In this document: positions 1 through 7,809 of the stretch, piece by piece
Position numbering within the stretch: position 1 is the stretch's first letter
Layout of the letters: each line of letters opens with the position of its first letter
Origin: Herbaspirillum hiltneri N3
GTDB lineage: Bacteria > Pseudomonadota > Gammaproteobacteria > Burkholderiales > Burkholderiaceae_D
NCBI RefSeq assembly: GCF_001267925.1
Contig: NZ_CP011409.1
Span: 1,550,001 to 1,614,000, forward strand
Reading direction: 5' to 3'
DNA length: 64,000 nt
Notes under the pieces: model-generated
Databases searched by the model: none
What the model saw: only the letters and a program-made list of their open reading frames with translations
What the model was told of the DNA's origin: nothing
Program-made: the position numbers and the translations under genes

Positions 1-117
1 CCAGATCAGCGTCATCAGGAACAGCAGCACCAGCAGGATGGGCATGACCCAGCGCAGCAGGTGGCGGCGTCCCGGCGATAGCAGATGGGAAGGGGAGGAA
101 AGGCGCTGCGGTTTCAT
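1..117 (-). CDS. Membrane sensor protein, N-terminal fragment (DctB-like sensor kinase?)
   Basis: Reading the minus strand from an ATG at 117 gives 39 uninterrupted codons to the window edge. About 25 polar and basic residues are followed by a hydrophobic stretch rich in Leu, Ile and Val, which looks like the first membrane segment of an inner-membrane protein. It is divergent from dctP. In many proteobacteria a DctB-type sensor histidine kinase lies beside a C4-dicarboxylate transporter, which is why I suggest that identity. No catalytic domain lies inside the window and no clear Shine-Dalgarno precedes the ATG, so both function and start are tentative. Confidence 0.5.
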   Translation of the reverse strand, partial: MKPQRLSSPSHLLSPGRRHLLRWVMPILLVLLFLMTLIW

Positions 118-228
118 TTGGTGTGTGGAGCTTGCAACGATGCGGTGCGCGTAGTTTATCGCGAGCAGGGCGATTGCGGAGGATGTTCGCGGGAGAGGGC
201 GCTGGATATTGCAGTGCGTCATGCGAAT

Positions 229-242
229 TGTGGTTATCCACA
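229..242. promoter_or_regulatory. Palindrome with perfect DnaA-box sequence between sensor gene and dctP
   Basis: TGTGG-TTAT-CCACA is a 5-bp inverted repeat with a 4-bp spacer. It contains TTATCCACA (234-242), identical to the DnaA-box consensus. It lies midway in the divergent intergenic region, about 95 bp upstream of the dctP start. That position also fits an operator or activator site for the dct response regulator. A single DnaA box is not evidence for an origin. Confidence 0.4.
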
Positions 243-256
243 GTTGTGTCAGTATT

Positions 257-286
257 TTGTCATGTCAAAATGCGCTCAGTCAGAAT
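257..286 (+). promoter_or_regulatory. Possible sigma-70 promoter for dctPQM
   Basis: TTGTCA (257-262) and CAGAAT (281-286) are 18 bp apart and lie about 50 bp upstream of the dctP start. The matches to the -35 and -10 consensus are 5/6 and 4/6. I found no sigma-54 element (GG-N10-GC) at a suitable place. Confidence 0.35.
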
Positions 287-334
287 TGTGACCACGCCTT
301 TTCCATATTTTTCAAAACCAAAAAGGGGACAACC

Positions 335-1339
335 ATGAAGCTCAAGTCATTCGTATTCGCGCTTTCCGCCGCCGCCGTCTTTGCCGGCAACGCCTTCGCC
401 CAGGCGCCGATCATCATCAAATTCAGCCATGTGGTGGCCAACGACACGCCTAAAGGCAAGGGCGCAGAGCGTTTCAAGGAACTGGCCGAGAAAGCTACCA
501 AAGGCCGCGTGAAGGTCGAAGTCTATCCGAACAGCACGCTGTACAAGGACAAGGAAGAGCTTGAGGCGCTGCAACTGGGCGCCGTGCAGATGCTGGCGCC
601 GTCGCTGGCCAAGTTCGGTCCGCTGGGCGTGAAGGAATTCGAAGTCTTCGACTTGCCTTATATTTTCCCGAGCAAGGAAGTGCTGTATCGCGTGACCGAA
701 GGTCCGATCGGCAAGGATCTGTTCAAGAAGCTGGAGCCGAAGGGCATTACCGGTCTGGCGTATTGGGATAACGGTTTCAAGGTCATGTCGGCCAACAAGC
801 CGCTGCACGTGCCGGCCGATTTCCGCGGCCTGAAGATGCGCATCCAGTCGTCCAAGGTTCTCGATGCGCAGATGCGCGCACTCGGCGCCAATCCGCAAGT
901 GCTGGCGTTCTCCGAGGTCTACCAGGCGCTGCAGACCGGCGTGGTCGACGGCACCGAGAATCCGCCATCGAACCTGTACACCCAGAAGATGCATGAAGTG
1001 CAGAAGCACGTGACGGTTTCCGATCACGGCTATCTGGGTTATGCCGTCATCGTCAACAAGAAGTTCTGGGACGGCCTGCCTGCCGACATCCGCACTGCCC
1101 TGGAAGGCGCGATGAAGGACGCTACCAAGTACGCCAACGCGATCGCGCAGCAAGAGAACGACGCTGCACTGGCAGCGGTGCAAAAGACCGGCAAGACCAC
1201 TATCTATCGTCTCAACGACAAGGAAAAGGCCGAATGGCGCAAAGCCTTGCTGCCGGTTCAGACACAAATGGCAGACCGTATCGGCAAGGATCTGATTTCC
1301 GCCGTGAACAAGGAAGCTGCTGCACTGGGTCAGAAGTAA
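335..1339 (+). CDS. dctP: TRAP transporter periplasmic C4-dicarboxylate-binding protein DctP
   Basis: This is the solute-binding protein of a tripartite ATP-independent transporter; it captures C4-dicarboxylates such as succinate, malate or fumarate in the periplasm and delivers them to DctQM. The 334-residue length is normal for the family. Residues 1-23 are a classical signal peptide (Lys-rich start, Ala/Val/Phe core, AFA-Q cleavage site). Family features follow: IKFSHV near the mature N-terminus, the LRP-like segment GLKMRIQSS with the conserved ligand-binding Arg, and VDGTENPPSN. The ATG at 335 is preferred over an upstream in-frame ATG because it follows AAGGGGAC and starts the signal peptide. 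It is the first gene of dctPQM, separated from dctQ by a stable hairpin. Substrate is inferred from family similarity. Confidence 0.92.
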   Translation: MKLKSFVFALSAAAVFAGNAFAQAPIIIKFSHVVANDTPKGKGAERFKELAEKATKGRVKVEVYPNSTLYKDKEELEALQLGAVQMLAPSLAKFGPLGVKEFEVFDLPYIFPSKEVLYRVTEGPIGKDLFKKLEPKGITGLAYWDNGFKVMSANKPLHVPADFRGLKMRIQSSKVLDAQMRALGANPQVLAFSEVYQALQTGVVDGTENPPSNLYTQKMHEVQKHVTVSDHGYLGYAVIVNKKFWDGLPADIRTALEGAMKDATKYANAIAQQENDAALAAVQKTGKTTIYRLNDKEKAEWRKALLPVQTQMADRIGKDLISAVNKEAAALGQK

Positions 1340-1376
1340 ATCGGGTTTCAGTCGCAAATAAAAAGTTCAAGGAACG

Positions 1377-1403
1377 TCCGGTGCAGCGACAACCTGCACC
1401 GGA
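1377..1403 (+). other. Intercistronic hairpin between dctP and dctQ
   Basis: TCCGGTGCAG and CTGCACCGGA form a perfect 10-bp stem around a 7-nt loop and are followed by an A-tract instead of a T-tract, so this is not an intrinsic terminator. Such a structure could protect the 3' end of a processed dctP mRNA and keep the binding protein more abundant than the membrane subunits. The role is inferred. Confidence 0.6.
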
Positions 1404-1454
1404 AAAAACGACAGGGCAGGGCGATTTTTATTGGCCACCCACTGAGGAGACACG

Positions 1455-2018
1455 ATGTTGAAATTTTTAGACCACTTGGAAGAGTGGCTCATTGCATTTT
1501 TGATGGCGGCAGCGACTGTCATCATCTTTGTCGCCGTGGTGCATCGCTATGCATCCGGTTTGCCGATTCCCTGGCTGCAGGATGAGCTGATCCAGATCAA
1601 CACCAGCTGGGCGCAGGAATTGTGCATCTACATGTTCGTCTGGATGGCCAAGTTCGGCGCCGCCTATGGCGTGCGCACCGGCATCCACGTCGGCGTCGAT
1701 GTGCTGATCAATCGCATGAACACGCCATGGCGCAACAAGTTCGTCGTGTTCGGCCTGCTGGCCGGGGCCTTGTTTACCGGCATCGTCGGCACCCTGGGCG
1801 CCGAGTTCGTGTGGGAAATCGCACAGCATTCCAGCACGTCGGAAGTCATGGAAGTACCGATGTGGATCGTCTATCTGGCGGTGCCGCTGGGTTCGTATCT
1901 GATGTGTTTCCGTTTCCTGCAGGTCTGCTGGGCCTTCATCAAGACCGGTGAATTGCCTAAGCACGACCACACCCACGTCGAAGGCCTCGACGAAGAAATC
2001 GCAGGAGGAAAAGCATGA
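1455..2018 (+). CDS. dctQ: TRAP transporter small permease DctQ
   Basis: This is the small membrane subunit of the TRAP system, 187 residues, with about four hydrophobic segments (near residues 10-30, 55-75, 93-115 and 135-155). It joins the periplasmic receptor to the large permease. The motif around WAQELCIYMFVWMAKFGAAYGVR matches the conserved DctQ region in which a tryptophan is followed by an acidic residue and an Arg-containing turn. GAGGAGA precedes the ATG at a good distance. Its TGA overlaps the start of dctM in an ATGA arrangement, indicating translational coupling. The C-terminus is short, acidic and His-containing, and cytoplasmic by prediction. Confidence 0.9.
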   Translation: MLKFLDHLEEWLIAFLMAAATVIIFVAVVHRYASGLPIPWLQDELIQINTSWAQELCIYMFVWMAKFGAAYGVRTGIHVGVDVLINRMNTPWRNKFVVFGLLAGALFTGIVGTLGAEFVWEIAQHSSTSEVMEVPMWIVYLAVPLGSYLMCFRFLQVCWAFIKTGELPKHDHTHVEGLDEEIAGGKA

Positions 2019-3295
2019 ACGCAGCAATTATCTTCGTCCTGCTGTTCGGCCTGATGCTGACCGGGATGCCGATCTCGATCTCGCTCGGCCTGACGGTCCT
2101 GACCTTCCTGTTCACCATGACCGACGTGCCGATCCAGTCGGTCGCGCTGAAACTGTTCACCGGCATCGAGAAGTTCGAGATCATGGCGATCCCGTTCTTT
2201 ATTCTCGCCGGCAACTTCCTCACCCACGGTGGGGTGGCGCGACGCATGATCAACTTCGCCACGTCCATGGTCGGTCACTGGCATGGTGGTCTGGCATTGG
2301 CCGGCGTGATGGCGTGCGCCTTGTTTGCCGCCGTGTCCGGTTCATCGCCGGCAACCGTGGTGGCGATCGGCTCCATCATCCTGCCGGCGATGGTGCGTCA
2401 GGGTTTTCCCAAGAAGTTCGGCGCCGGCGTCATTACCACCTCGGGCGCCCTGGGCATCCTGATCCCACCGTCGATCGTGATGGTGATGTATTCGGTCTCG
2501 ACCAATACCTCGGTGGGCAAGCTGTTCATGGCCGGCGTCGTGCCGGGTCTAATGCTGGCGCTCCTGCTCGGCCTGACTACCTGGTACCTCGCGCGCAAGC
2601 ATAACTACCCACGCTTGCCGAAGGCGAGCTGGGCCGAGCGCGGGGCTGCTTTCCGCAAGAGCGGCTGGGGTTTGTTCCTGATCGTGATCGTGATGGGCGG
2701 GATTTATTCCGGCGCGTTTACACCGACTGAGGCGGCGGCAATGGCGGCGGTGTATGCCTTCATCATTGCGGTGTTCGTCTACAAGGACATGAGCCTGAAG
2801 CAAGTGCCGAAGGTCTTGCTCGACTCCGCCTCGATGTCGGCCATGCTGTTGTACATCATCACCAACGCGGTGCTGTTCTCGTTCCTCGTGACCAGCGAAA
2901 ACATCCCGCAGGCGATGGCGGCGATGATCACCGACAGCGGCCTCGGCCCGATCACTTTCCTGCTGGTGGTGAACGTGTTGCTGCTGTTGGCGGGCAACGT
3001 GATGGAGCCGTCGTCGATCGTGCTGATCATGGCGCCGATCCTGTTCCCGGTGGCAATGAAGCTGGGCATCGATCCGGTCCACTTCGGCATCCTGATCGTG
3101 GTCAACATGGAAGTCGGCATGTGCCATCCGCCGGTCGGCCTGAACCTGTACGTGGCCTCGGGCATTACCAAGATGGGGATTACCGAACTGACCATTGCGG
3201 TGATGCCGTGGCTGCTGACGATGCTGGCGTTCCTGGCGCTGATAACCTATGTGCCGCAGATTTCGTTGTGGTTGCCTAACCTGGTTTTTGACTGA
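2015..3295 (+). CDS. dctM: TRAP transporter large permease DctM
   Basis: This 426-residue protein is the large transport subunit, which couples dicarboxylate entry to the sodium or proton gradient. It is almost entirely hydrophobic, with about 12 membrane segments. Typical DctM sequence is visible: the MPISISLGLT start, PFFILAGNF, FAAVSGSSPATVVAIGSI, ALGILIPPSIVMV, SGAFTPTEAAAMAAVYA, and the C-terminal MEVGMCHPPVGLNLYV. Length equals that of characterised DctM proteins. AGGAGG lies 7 bases before the ATG, inside the end of dctQ, and the two genes overlap by 4 bases. It is the last gene of the operon and is followed by a GC-rich hairpin. Confidence 0.95.
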   Translation: MNAAIIFVLLFGLMLTGMPISISLGLTVLTFLFTMTDVPIQSVALKLFTGIEKFEIMAIPFFILAGNFLTHGGVARRMINFATSMVGHWHGGLALAGVMACALFAAVSGSSPATVVAIGSIILPAMVRQGFPKKFGAGVITTSGALGILIPPSIVMVMYSVSTNTSVGKLFMAGVVPGLMLALLLGLTTWYLARKHNYPRLPKASWAERGAAFRKSGWGLFLIVIVMGGIYSGAFTPTEAAAMAAVYAFIIAVFVYKDMSLKQVPKVLLDSASMSAMLLYIITNAVLFSFLVTSENIPQAMAAMITDSGLGPITFLLVVNVLLLLAGNVMEPSSIVLIMAPILFPVAMKLGIDPVHFGILIVVNMEVGMCHPPVGLNLYVASGITKMGITELTIAVMPWLLTMLAFLALITYVPQISLWLPNLVFD

Positions 3296-3316
3296 TATCG
3301 GTCTGATTTGCAGGGC

Positions 3317-3348
3317 CCGTCGCCGCAGGCTGGAAGCGGCGGCGACGG
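3317..3348 (+). terminator. GC-rich hairpin after dctM
   Basis: CCGTCGCCGC pairs with GCGGCGACGG (with a short G-rich inner bulge), starting 22 bases after the dctM stop. There is no T-tract, so it may be an mRNA 3'-end stabiliser or need Rho. Confidence 0.5.
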
Positions 3349-3614
3349 CGATATTGTCAGAATGAAATGTTGTCTAATAACATGTTTTAAATTTGCGCAA
3401 AAAGTACTTTTAATGCTGAGCAAGTACTGTTAAAGTGCGACCTTCGTCTGCAAAGACAATAGAATTTCAGCCGCAGTATTGTCGGTAGTTCATGGCTTTA
3501 AAACGAGATTTAAAGTGGGTGATGCACATAACAAACGGTATTGATACCGAGGATACTGAGGAGACGTGGGTTCAAGAAGCTGTTTAAACGGCCGGGACGC
3601 ACAAGGGTAATTTC
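3349..3614 (+). other. Gene-free stretch, possible small RNA unit
   Basis: No convincing protein is encoded here. The stretch is more AT-rich than its surroundings, includes small dyads such as GGTATTGATACC (3537-3548), and runs directly into a strong intrinsic terminator at 3615-3646. That terminator is over 260 bases from dctM and so may close an independent transcript. No promoter was convincingly identified. Confidence 0.3.
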
Positions 3615-3646
3615 AAGGCGCATCGCAAGATGCGCCTTTTTTATTT
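3615..3646 (+). terminator. Intrinsic terminator with GCAA tetraloop
   Basis: AAGGCGCATC-GCAA-GATGCGCCTT is a perfect 10-bp stem closed by a GNRA tetraloop, followed by a T-rich run. It lies just past the 3' end of the minus-strand VOC gene and could act on both strands, though the T-tract favours the plus strand. Confidence 0.85.
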
Positions 3647-3669
3647 TCCGCGCGGATCTCGTTGTGGGC

Positions 3670-4323
3670 TTACTCCGCCATTCCCAGCGGATGCAGGCCG
3701 GTCGGCGTCTGGATCAGTGCCAGCATGTGCGGCTTCTGTCCCGGCGCCGGCTGATGCATGTCGATGTGGCTTTGCAGGCCGATCTGCGTCAGCCAAGCGG
3801 CGATGGCCTCGGCTTGCGGATGGAATCCTTCCAGTCTGACCAGGCTGCAACCGAGGTCGGCCATGTTGTCGGTCGGATGGCTGGAGCTGTTCCACTGGAT
3901 CAGGCTGGGCATCACGCCGTCCAGTACCAGTTTGCCGTCGGCGGGAATGGTGATGCGCCATTGCAGCGCGCCGCGGCTCATTTCTTCGACGATGCCGGGC
4001 GAGATGGTTGCGGCGGCCGTCGCCGCTTCGATATCGTCGGTGCGCACCACCCAGGTCGCCAGGCGCGGCTTGCTGCCGGCGGCCATGGTGTCCAGTCCGA
4101 ACCAGCGCGCGCGTTGCGGCGCAGGGGCGGCGGGATTGACCGCAATGACTTCCAGATAAAAGCCGTGCCCCAGCTTGAGCAGGGCATTGTGGGTGCCCAG
4201 GCGCACGTGCTCGCCGCCAGCTTGCGGCGATACGCCGAGGGTCTGCTCGATGTAGGCAATCCCTTCGGCCAGCGAAGGGGCGGTGACGACAAGGTGATCG
4301 GCGTGGCTGGTGGGTGTTGTCAT
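3670..4323 (-). CDS. VOC superfamily (glyoxalase-like) protein
   Basis: This 217-residue protein begins with SHADHLVVTAPSLAEGIAYIEQTLGV, the typical first beta-alpha unit of the vicinal-oxygen-chelate fold with an early His as likely metal ligand. Segments such as HNALLKLGHGFYLEVIAVNP and the second-half repeat are consistent with the Glyoxalase-like domain family (PF13468 type). Members are cytosolic and mostly of unknown substrate, so no reaction is assigned. It is transcribed away from ogt, with start codons about 95 bases apart and a shared promoter region between them. Confidence 0.75.
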   Translation of the reverse strand: MTTPTSHADHLVVTAPSLAEGIAYIEQTLGVSPQAGGEHVRLGTHNALLKLGHGFYLEVIAVNPAAPAPQRARWFGLDTMAAGSKPRLATWVVRTDDIEAATAAATISPGIVEEMSRGALQWRITIPADGKLVLDGVMPSLIQWNSSSHPTDNMADLGCSLVRLEGFHPQAEAIAAWLTQIGLQSHIDMHQPAPGQKPHMLALIQTPTGLHPLGMAE

Positions 4324-4417
4324 ATATTGGTTCCTGGATTGCTGCGAGGTTGGCGGCGGTTGGCAGAGCGCCGCGGCGATGTGCTTAAATAGCGTATTCC
4401 CTCAATGTTTCCGAGTC

Positions 4418-4915
4418 ATGAAGAATACACAAGCGGGCGACATTTTTTCCGCCATCGTACACGTACCGTTCGGCGGCATCGGTATTCGCACTTCTGCAGG
4501 GGTGATTCTGGAGATGGTCTACCTGCCCAGGCACTTCCGCGAAAAGGATGCAATCGACGCCGCGGCCGACAAGGCAGCCAAGCAGATCCTGCGCTACATC
4601 GACAAGCCGGACTACCGGTTCAAGCTGCCGCTGGCCGAAGTCGGTTCGGATTTCCAGCGCCGCGTGTGGGACGCGATCGCCTCGATTCCGCGCGGCGAAG
4701 TACGCACCTACGGCCAGATCGCCAAGTTCATTCAGTCCGCGCCGCGCGCGGTGGGGCAGGCGTGCGGCGCCAACTGGTTTCCGCTGGTCGTGCCTTGCCA
4801 CCGGGTAACGGCGGCGGGCGGACTGGGCGGCTTTTCGCACCGCGACGACGAGGACGGCTTCCCGCTCAGCGTGAAGCGCTGGCTGCTGGCGCACGAAGGC
4901 GTCGATGGCTACTGA
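4418..4915 (+). CDS. ogt: Methylated-DNA--protein-cysteine methyltransferase
   Basis: This suicide repair enzyme transfers the methyl group from O6-methylguanine (or O4-methylthymine) to its own cysteine. The active-site motif PCHRV is present with Cys127. The upstream helix-turn-helix and arginine-finger region (FQRRVWDAIASIPRGEVRTYGQIA, then AVGQACGANWFPLVV) is standard. The length of 165 residues fits the Ogt class without an Ada domain. I use the ATG at 4418 because upstream in-frame residues do not resemble the family. The 3' end overlaps xerD by 11 bases, so the two are probably co-transcribed. Confidence 0.93.
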   Translation: MKNTQAGDIFSAIVHVPFGGIGIRTSAGVILEMVYLPRHFREKDAIDAAADKAAKQILRYIDKPDYRFKLPLAEVGSDFQRRVWDAIASIPRGEVRTYGQIAKFIQSAPRAVGQACGANWFPLVVPCHRVTAAGGLGGFSHRDDEDGFPLSVKRWLLAHEGVDGY

Positions 4916-5864
4916 AGCGCCCAAACGCGTGGGAAAAAGCCACGCCGGCCGCGCGCCCAAGGTCGAAGCCACCGGCGCAAGCCTGGCCGCCATCGACGAG
5001 TTTTGCGACACGCTGTGGCTGGAGGATGGCCTCGCCAGGAATTCGCTGGAAGCCTACCGGCGCGACATGACCTTGTTCGCGCACTGGCTGCAAACGGAGC
5101 GCCGCAAGGATTTGCTGGCTACGCATGCGGATGACCTCAGCGCCTATTTCGCCGCACGCCACGCCGACACCAAGGCCAGTTCCGCCAATCGCCGGCTGGC
5201 GGTGCTCAAGCGCTTCTTCCTGCTGGCGCTGCGGCAAAACCGCATCAGCGAAGATCCCTGTCTGCACCTGCGCTCGGCCAAGCAGCCGCCGCGATTTCCC
5301 AAGGTGCTGTCGGAAGGCCAGGTCGAGGCCCTGCTGGCTGCGCCCGACGTCTCCACGCCCTTGGGTCTGCGCGACCGCACCATGCTGGAACTGATGTACG
5401 CCAGCGGCCTGCGGGTGTCCGAACTGGTGTTGCTGAAGTCGGTCGAGGTCGGCATGAACGAAGGCGTGCTGCGCATCACCGGCAAGGGCAACAAGACGCG
5501 ACTGGTGCCATTCGGCGAAGAGGCGCGCGGCTGGATCGAGCGCTACCTGCGCGAAGCCCGCCTGCAGATCCTCGAAGGCCAGGTCGACGACGCGCTGTTC
5601 GTCACCGCACGCGGCGGCGCCATGACGCGCCAGATGTTCTGGACGCTGATCAAGAAGTACGCGCTGCAAGGCGACATTCGCGCGCCGCTGTCGCCGCACA
5701 CGTTGCGCCATGCATTCGCCACGCATCTGCTCAACCACGGCGCCGACCTGCGCGTGGTGCAGCTGCTGCTCGGCCATGCCGATATTTCAACCACCCAGAT
5801 CTATACCCACGTGGCGCGCGAGCGCCTGAAAAAATTGCATGCGGAACATCACCCGCGTGGATAA
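4905..5864 (+). CDS. xerD: Site-specific tyrosine recombinase XerD
   Basis: XerD works with XerC at the dif site to resolve chromosome dimers at cell division under FtsK control. The 319-residue protein has an N-terminal core-binding domain (SRNS-like region EDGLARNSLEAYRRDM) and a C-terminal catalytic domain. Catalytic residues are visible: Arg170 (GLRVSE), Lys in the ITGKGNKTR hairpin, His265 and Arg268 (HTLRH), His291 (LGH) and the Tyr300 nucleophile (IYTHV). The N-terminus is extended by about 20 basic residues compared with E. coli. It overlaps ogt. No integrated element or att repeat lies beside it, so this is the housekeeping enzyme. Confidence 0.93.
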   Translation: MATEAPKRVGKSHAGRAPKVEATGASLAAIDEFCDTLWLEDGLARNSLEAYRRDMTLFAHWLQTERRKDLLATHADDLSAYFAARHADTKASSANRRLAVLKRFFLLALRQNRISEDPCLHLRSAKQPPRFPKVLSEGQVEALLAAPDVSTPLGLRDRTMLELMYASGLRVSELVLLKSVEVGMNEGVLRITGKGNKTRLVPFGEEARGWIERYLREARLQILEGQVDDALFVTARGGAMTRQMFWTLIKKYALQGDIRAPLSPHTLRHAFATHLLNHGADLRVVQLLLGHADISTTQIYTHVARERLKKLHAEHHPRG

Positions 5865-5896
5865 CCGGTTCCAAGTTGCGGCATAATGTGCGCCAA

Positions 5897-6391
5897 ATGA
5901 GCTCCAAAAAAGACCATATCTCCGAAACCCAGGCGACGCAATTCCTGCGCAAGCATGGCATTTCCTTTACCGAACATCCCTATCCCTATGAAGAGCACGG
6001 CGGCACTAGCGTATCGGCGCGTGAACTCGGCGTGGATGAGCATCACGTTGTCAAGACGCTGGTGATGCAGGATGAGGCCGCCAAGCCGATGCTGGTGCTG
6101 ATGCACGGCGACCGCAAGGTGTCGACCAAGAATTTGGCGCGGCAGATCGGCTGCAAGTCGGTGGAGCCGTGCAAGCCGGAAGTGGCCAATCGCCATTCCG
6201 GTTTCCTGATCGGCGGCACCTCGCCGTTCGGCACGCGCAAGGCCATGCCCGTTTATGTCGAAGAGAGCATTCTGGCGATTCCGAAGATCTACATCAACGG
6301 CGGCAGGCGCGGTTTCCTGATCGGCATTGCGCCCGACGCCATCGTCAAAGTCTTGCCCGGCAAGCCTGTACACTGCGCGCTGGAAGAATAA
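5897..6391 (+). CDS. ybaK: YbaK/EbsC-type Cys-tRNA(Pro) deacylase
   Basis: YbaK-family proteins are trans-editing enzymes that hydrolyse Cys-tRNA(Pro) misacylated by prolyl-tRNA synthetase. The 164-residue protein shows family segments: ATQFLRKHGISFTEHPYPYEEHGGTSVSA, VKTLVMQDEAAKPMLVLMHGDRKVSTKNLA, and SGFLIGGTSPFGTRKAMPVYVEE, with the conserved Lys and the GGxSPFG loop that forms the active site. An upstream in-frame TTG is possible, but the ATG at 5897 matches the usual family start. It follows xerD by 32 bases on the same strand. Confidence 0.88.
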   Translation: MSSKKDHISETQATQFLRKHGISFTEHPYPYEEHGGTSVSARELGVDEHHVVKTLVMQDEAAKPMLVLMHGDRKVSTKNLARQIGCKSVEPCKPEVANRHSGFLIGGTSPFGTRKAMPVYVEESILAIPKIYINGGRRGFLIGIAPDAIVKVLPGKPVHCALEE

Positions 6392-6438
6392 AACAAGCCG
6401 CCCTGCCGTAGCGGGGCGCGTCAAGAAAGAAGGGTTCA

Positions 6439-7047
6439 ATGAATACAGTATTGTTTGCAATCGCCGCCTACCTGATCGGTTCCATTTCATTCGCCGTGGT
6501 GGTGAGCAAGGCCTTCGGCCTGTCCGATCCGCGTACCTACGGCTCGAAAAACCCGGGCGCCACCAACGTCCTGCGCAGCGGCAACAAGAAGGCAGCGGCG
6601 CTGACCTTGCTGGGAGACGGTTTCAAGGGCTGGCTGGCAGTGTGGCTGACGATCAGGTTCGGTCCGCAATTCGGCGTCGGCGACACCGGCGTCGCGCTGG
6701 CGACCATCGCTGTCTTCCTCGGCCATCTGTGGCCGGTATTCTTCCGCTTCGTCGGCGGCAAAGGCGTGGCGACCGCGCTCGGCATTCTGCTGGCGCTGAA
6801 CGTCTGGCTTGGTGTGGCGACGCTGGTCACCTGGCTGGTGATTGCTTATGCATTCCGCTACTCGTCGCTGGCGGCGCTGATCGCCAGCGTATTTGCGCCG
6901 TTCTACTACGGCCTGCTGTTCGGCAGCGCGGACGGCATCCTGCTGGCGGTGCTGGCGATGAGCGCGCTGCTGGTGTTCCGCCATCGCAAGAATATCGCCA
7001 ATCTGCTGGCCGGCAAGGAAAGCAAGATCGGGTCGAAGAAGAAATAA
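6439..7047 (+). CDS. plsY: Glycerol-3-phosphate acyltransferase PlsY
   Basis: PlsY transfers the acyl group from acyl-phosphate to glycerol 3-phosphate in the inner membrane, the first step of phospholipid synthesis. The 202-residue protein has about five membrane segments and the three signature loops: [39 protein letters not shown], and [21 protein letters not shown]. All catalytic loop residues appear intact. AAGAAGG lies upstream of the ATG. The C-terminus is Lys-rich. It is 47 bases downstream of ybaK and convergent with the next gene. Confidence 0.95.
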   Translation: MNTVLFAIAAYLIGSISFAVVVSKAFGLSDPRTYGSKNPGATNVLRSGNKKAAALTLLGDGFKGWLAVWLTIRFGPQFGVGDTGVALATIAVFLGHLWPVFFRFVGGKGVATALGILLALNVWLGVATLVTWLVIAYAFRYSSLAALIASVFAPFYYGLLFGSADGILLAVLAMSALLVFRHRKNIANLLAGKESKIGSKKK

Positions 7048-7075
7048 GCCGGTATCGAAGACCGATGAAAAATCG

Positions 7076-7732
7076 TCAGTGCTCCCACGGCAATGAAAAA
7101 TTGAACGAGCGTTGATGCTGCGGCGATTTTCTGATCAAGCGGAATGTGCGCCATGTGCGCGGCATGAATTCCGTTTGGATGGTCTCCGGCAATTGCATCT
7201 GCCGTTCCACGGTCTGCCTGGCGCGGTTATAGCAGCGATAGCACCATGAGGTGGAAATCAGCAGGCAACCGGCGAGTCTTGCGATGCTGTTGTCGCAGTG
7301 CGCCAGCAATTTGACGTAAGCGGCGGCGCGCGAATGATGCGGGCTGACGTGCGATGCATGATCAACGCATTCCTTCAGTTCCAATATCGTCAATGGATCA
7401 TCGCCCGGACCGCTGCTCAGCTGATTGAGCAGGGGATGGCAATCGTGTGCAGGATCGTCGCCATAGTCCCACGCATCCAGCCGGACCGCCATGCGGATGT
7501 GCTTTTCATCATAGTTCACCAGCTTCTGGTAGAGATAACTGAAAAGCAGATCGACGTGGGCAGGATTCAGATAGTCAACATCGATCCCTTGTTTTTCCCG
7601 GATTTTCTCGGCCATTAACCAGGCTTCCGCCTGTACGTCGTCAGCTTCGTGTTCGCCTTTTGTTGCTACGGAAATTTTCTTGAACTTTGATTTGTATTTT
7701 TTCGCAAAGGAAGCGAAGTCGCTTTGAGGCAT
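7076..7732 (-). CDS. Sigma-factor-like protein of unknown function
   Basis: I do not recognise this 218-residue protein. The N-terminal segment EHEADDVQAEAWLMAEKI resembles region 2.2 of ECF sigma factors, where DDVxQExxLxxW is typical. A later segment, SIARLAGCLLISTSWCYRCYNRARQTVERQ, resembles the region 4 helix-turn-helix (iA..L.iS...v..r..RAR). The middle, residues 45-130, is not sigma-like in any obvious way. It is monocistronic and lies between plsY and tsaD, convergent with plsY. Alternatives are a phage-derived or degenerate sigma factor, or an unrelated DNA-binding protein. No anti-sigma factor is adjacent. Confidence 0.6.
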   Translation of the reverse strand: MPQSDFASFAKKYKSKFKKISVATKGEHEADDVQAEAWLMAEKIREKQGIDVDYLNPAHVDLLFSYLYQKLVNYDEKHIRMAVRLDAWDYGDDPAHDCHPLLNQLSSGPGDDPLTILELKECVDHASHVSPHHSRAAAYVKLLAHCDNSIARLAGCLLISTSWCYRCYNRARQTVERQMQLPETIQTEFMPRTWRTFRLIRKSPQHQRSFNFSLPWEH

Positions 7733-7809
7733 CTGTTTTAAAAAAAAGATGCATCTTAGTTGTGCCTGTTTCCTGCGGGAATAGAACTTATTTGAAGTAT
7801 CGTCTGTTT

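Noticed and set aside
118..334. A sigma-54 promoter for dctP
   Set aside because: DctD-controlled systems use sigma-54, so I looked for GG-N10-GC with TTGC on both strands; no position fits.
4905..5864. XerD as the integrase of an integrated element
   Set aside because: It overlaps ogt, has the length and motifs of housekeeping XerD, and no tRNA, direct repeats or phage genes lie near it.
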